NCBI GenBank assembly: GCA_009926905.1 | Contig: RFNX01000615.1 | Span: 1 to 6,826 of the forward strand | Length of the DNA stretch: 6,826 bases | Direction of reading: 5' to 3' | Source of the DNA: Flavobacteriales bacterium | GTDB taxonomy: Bacteria > Bacteroidota > Bacteroidia > Flavobacteriales_D > Crocinitomicaceae | In this document: positions 6,564-6,826 of the stretch, piece by piece | How positions within the stretch are numbered: position 1 is the first letter of the stretch | How the letters are laid out: each line of letters opens with the position of its first letter | The notes under the pieces: generated by a model | The model's input: the letters and a program-made list of their open reading frames with translations, nothing else | The model's database searches: none | Told to the model about the DNA's origin: nothing | Position numbers and translations under genes: made by a program

Positions 6564-6826
6564 ATGGCATTAATAGGAAAAATACGTTCAAAATCAGGTT
6601 TATTAGTTGGGATTATTGGGTTAGCCCTTTTATCTTTTATTCTATCGGATTACAAAAATATGCTTGGGTTTAACGAAGGTGAATATGGAATCGGAACTGT
6701 ATTTGGCGAAAAAGTAGATGCAATTAAATACGACATCACGAGCAGACGAGTTCAAGACCAAGACAGACAACAAGCTGAGCGTGAACAAAAACCATTTGGG
6801 GAGCAAGAGTTAGAAGCAGCTGCGGA
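6564..6826 (+). CDS. ppiD: PpiD/SurA-like peptidyl-prolyl isomerase, membrane-anchored periplasmic foldase (5' part only)
   Basis: Only the first 87 codons are in the window. The protein begins MALIGKIRSKSG, followed by one hydrophobic segment (about residues 13-28, LLVGIIGLALLSFILS), so it should be an inner-membrane anchor with a cytoplasmic basic N-terminus and the rest in the periplasm. After the anchor comes GTVFGEKVDAIKYD, which fits the xxxNGxxIxxxxY start of the SurA/PpiD N-terminal chaperone domain. A charged, Gln-rich helical stretch then follows. The Bacteroidota members of this family run to about 700 residues with parvulin-type (PPIC) rotamase domains further on, which cannot be seen here. 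The role would be folding of exported and outer-membrane proteins. The ATG is chosen for its fit to the family start and position after the -7 box; there is no Shine-Dalgarno sequence. Confidence 0.75.
   Translation, partial: MALIGKIRSKSGLLVGIIGLALLSFILSDYKNMLGFNEGEYGIGTVFGEKVDAIKYDITSRRVQDQDRQQAEREQKPFGEQELEAAA

Overview
The window looks like chromosomal DNA from a Bacteroidota bacterium, most likely a flavobacterium-like lineage. The base composition is clearly AT-rich. TAnnTTTG-type -7 promoter boxes precede both genes, and neither start has a Shine-Dalgarno sequence. The large secreted protein has a signal peptide ending in Ala-Gln, which is common in this phylum. The downstream gene begins like the Bacteroidota PpiD/SurA-type foldase. 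The genus cannot be fixed from the sequence; a Crocinitomicaceae/Fluviicola-like source is only a guess.

Layout: bases 1-181 are non-coding leader DNA holding a -7 promoter box and a weak inverted repeat. Bases 182-6490 are a single intact gene for a 2102-residue cell-envelope protein. In order it has a signal peptide, a small outer-membrane beta-barrel predicted to have 8 strands (about residues 29-271), a short linker, 18 head-to-tail Ig-like repeats (residues 295-1920, usually 91 residues each, every one with two Cys), an Asn/Gly-rich spacer, three exact-length 21-residue Pro/Thr-rich tandem repeats, and a basic Lys/Pro-rich tail. A strong rho-independent terminator overlaps the last codons and stop codon. 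After a 73-base gap with its own -7 box, a second gene starts at 6564 and runs off the window; it is the N-terminus of a membrane-anchored periplasmic peptidyl-prolyl isomerase/chaperone.

The main point of interest is the giant protein. Its barrel-first, Ig-array-second order recalls the inverse autotransporters (intimin/invasin). However, the barrel looks like an OmpA-type 8-strand barrel, whose C-terminus should face the periplasm, and neither an OmpA peptidoglycan-binding domain nor a recognisable type IX secretion C-terminal domain is present. Where the Ig array sits and what it binds are therefore open. The Cys pattern, the near-constant repeat length and a two-repeat (546-base) periodicity in the middle of the array can all be seen directly in the sequence. 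The two genes are probably separate transcription units; a working link (foldase helping a large cysteine-rich envelope protein) is only suggested by adjacency.
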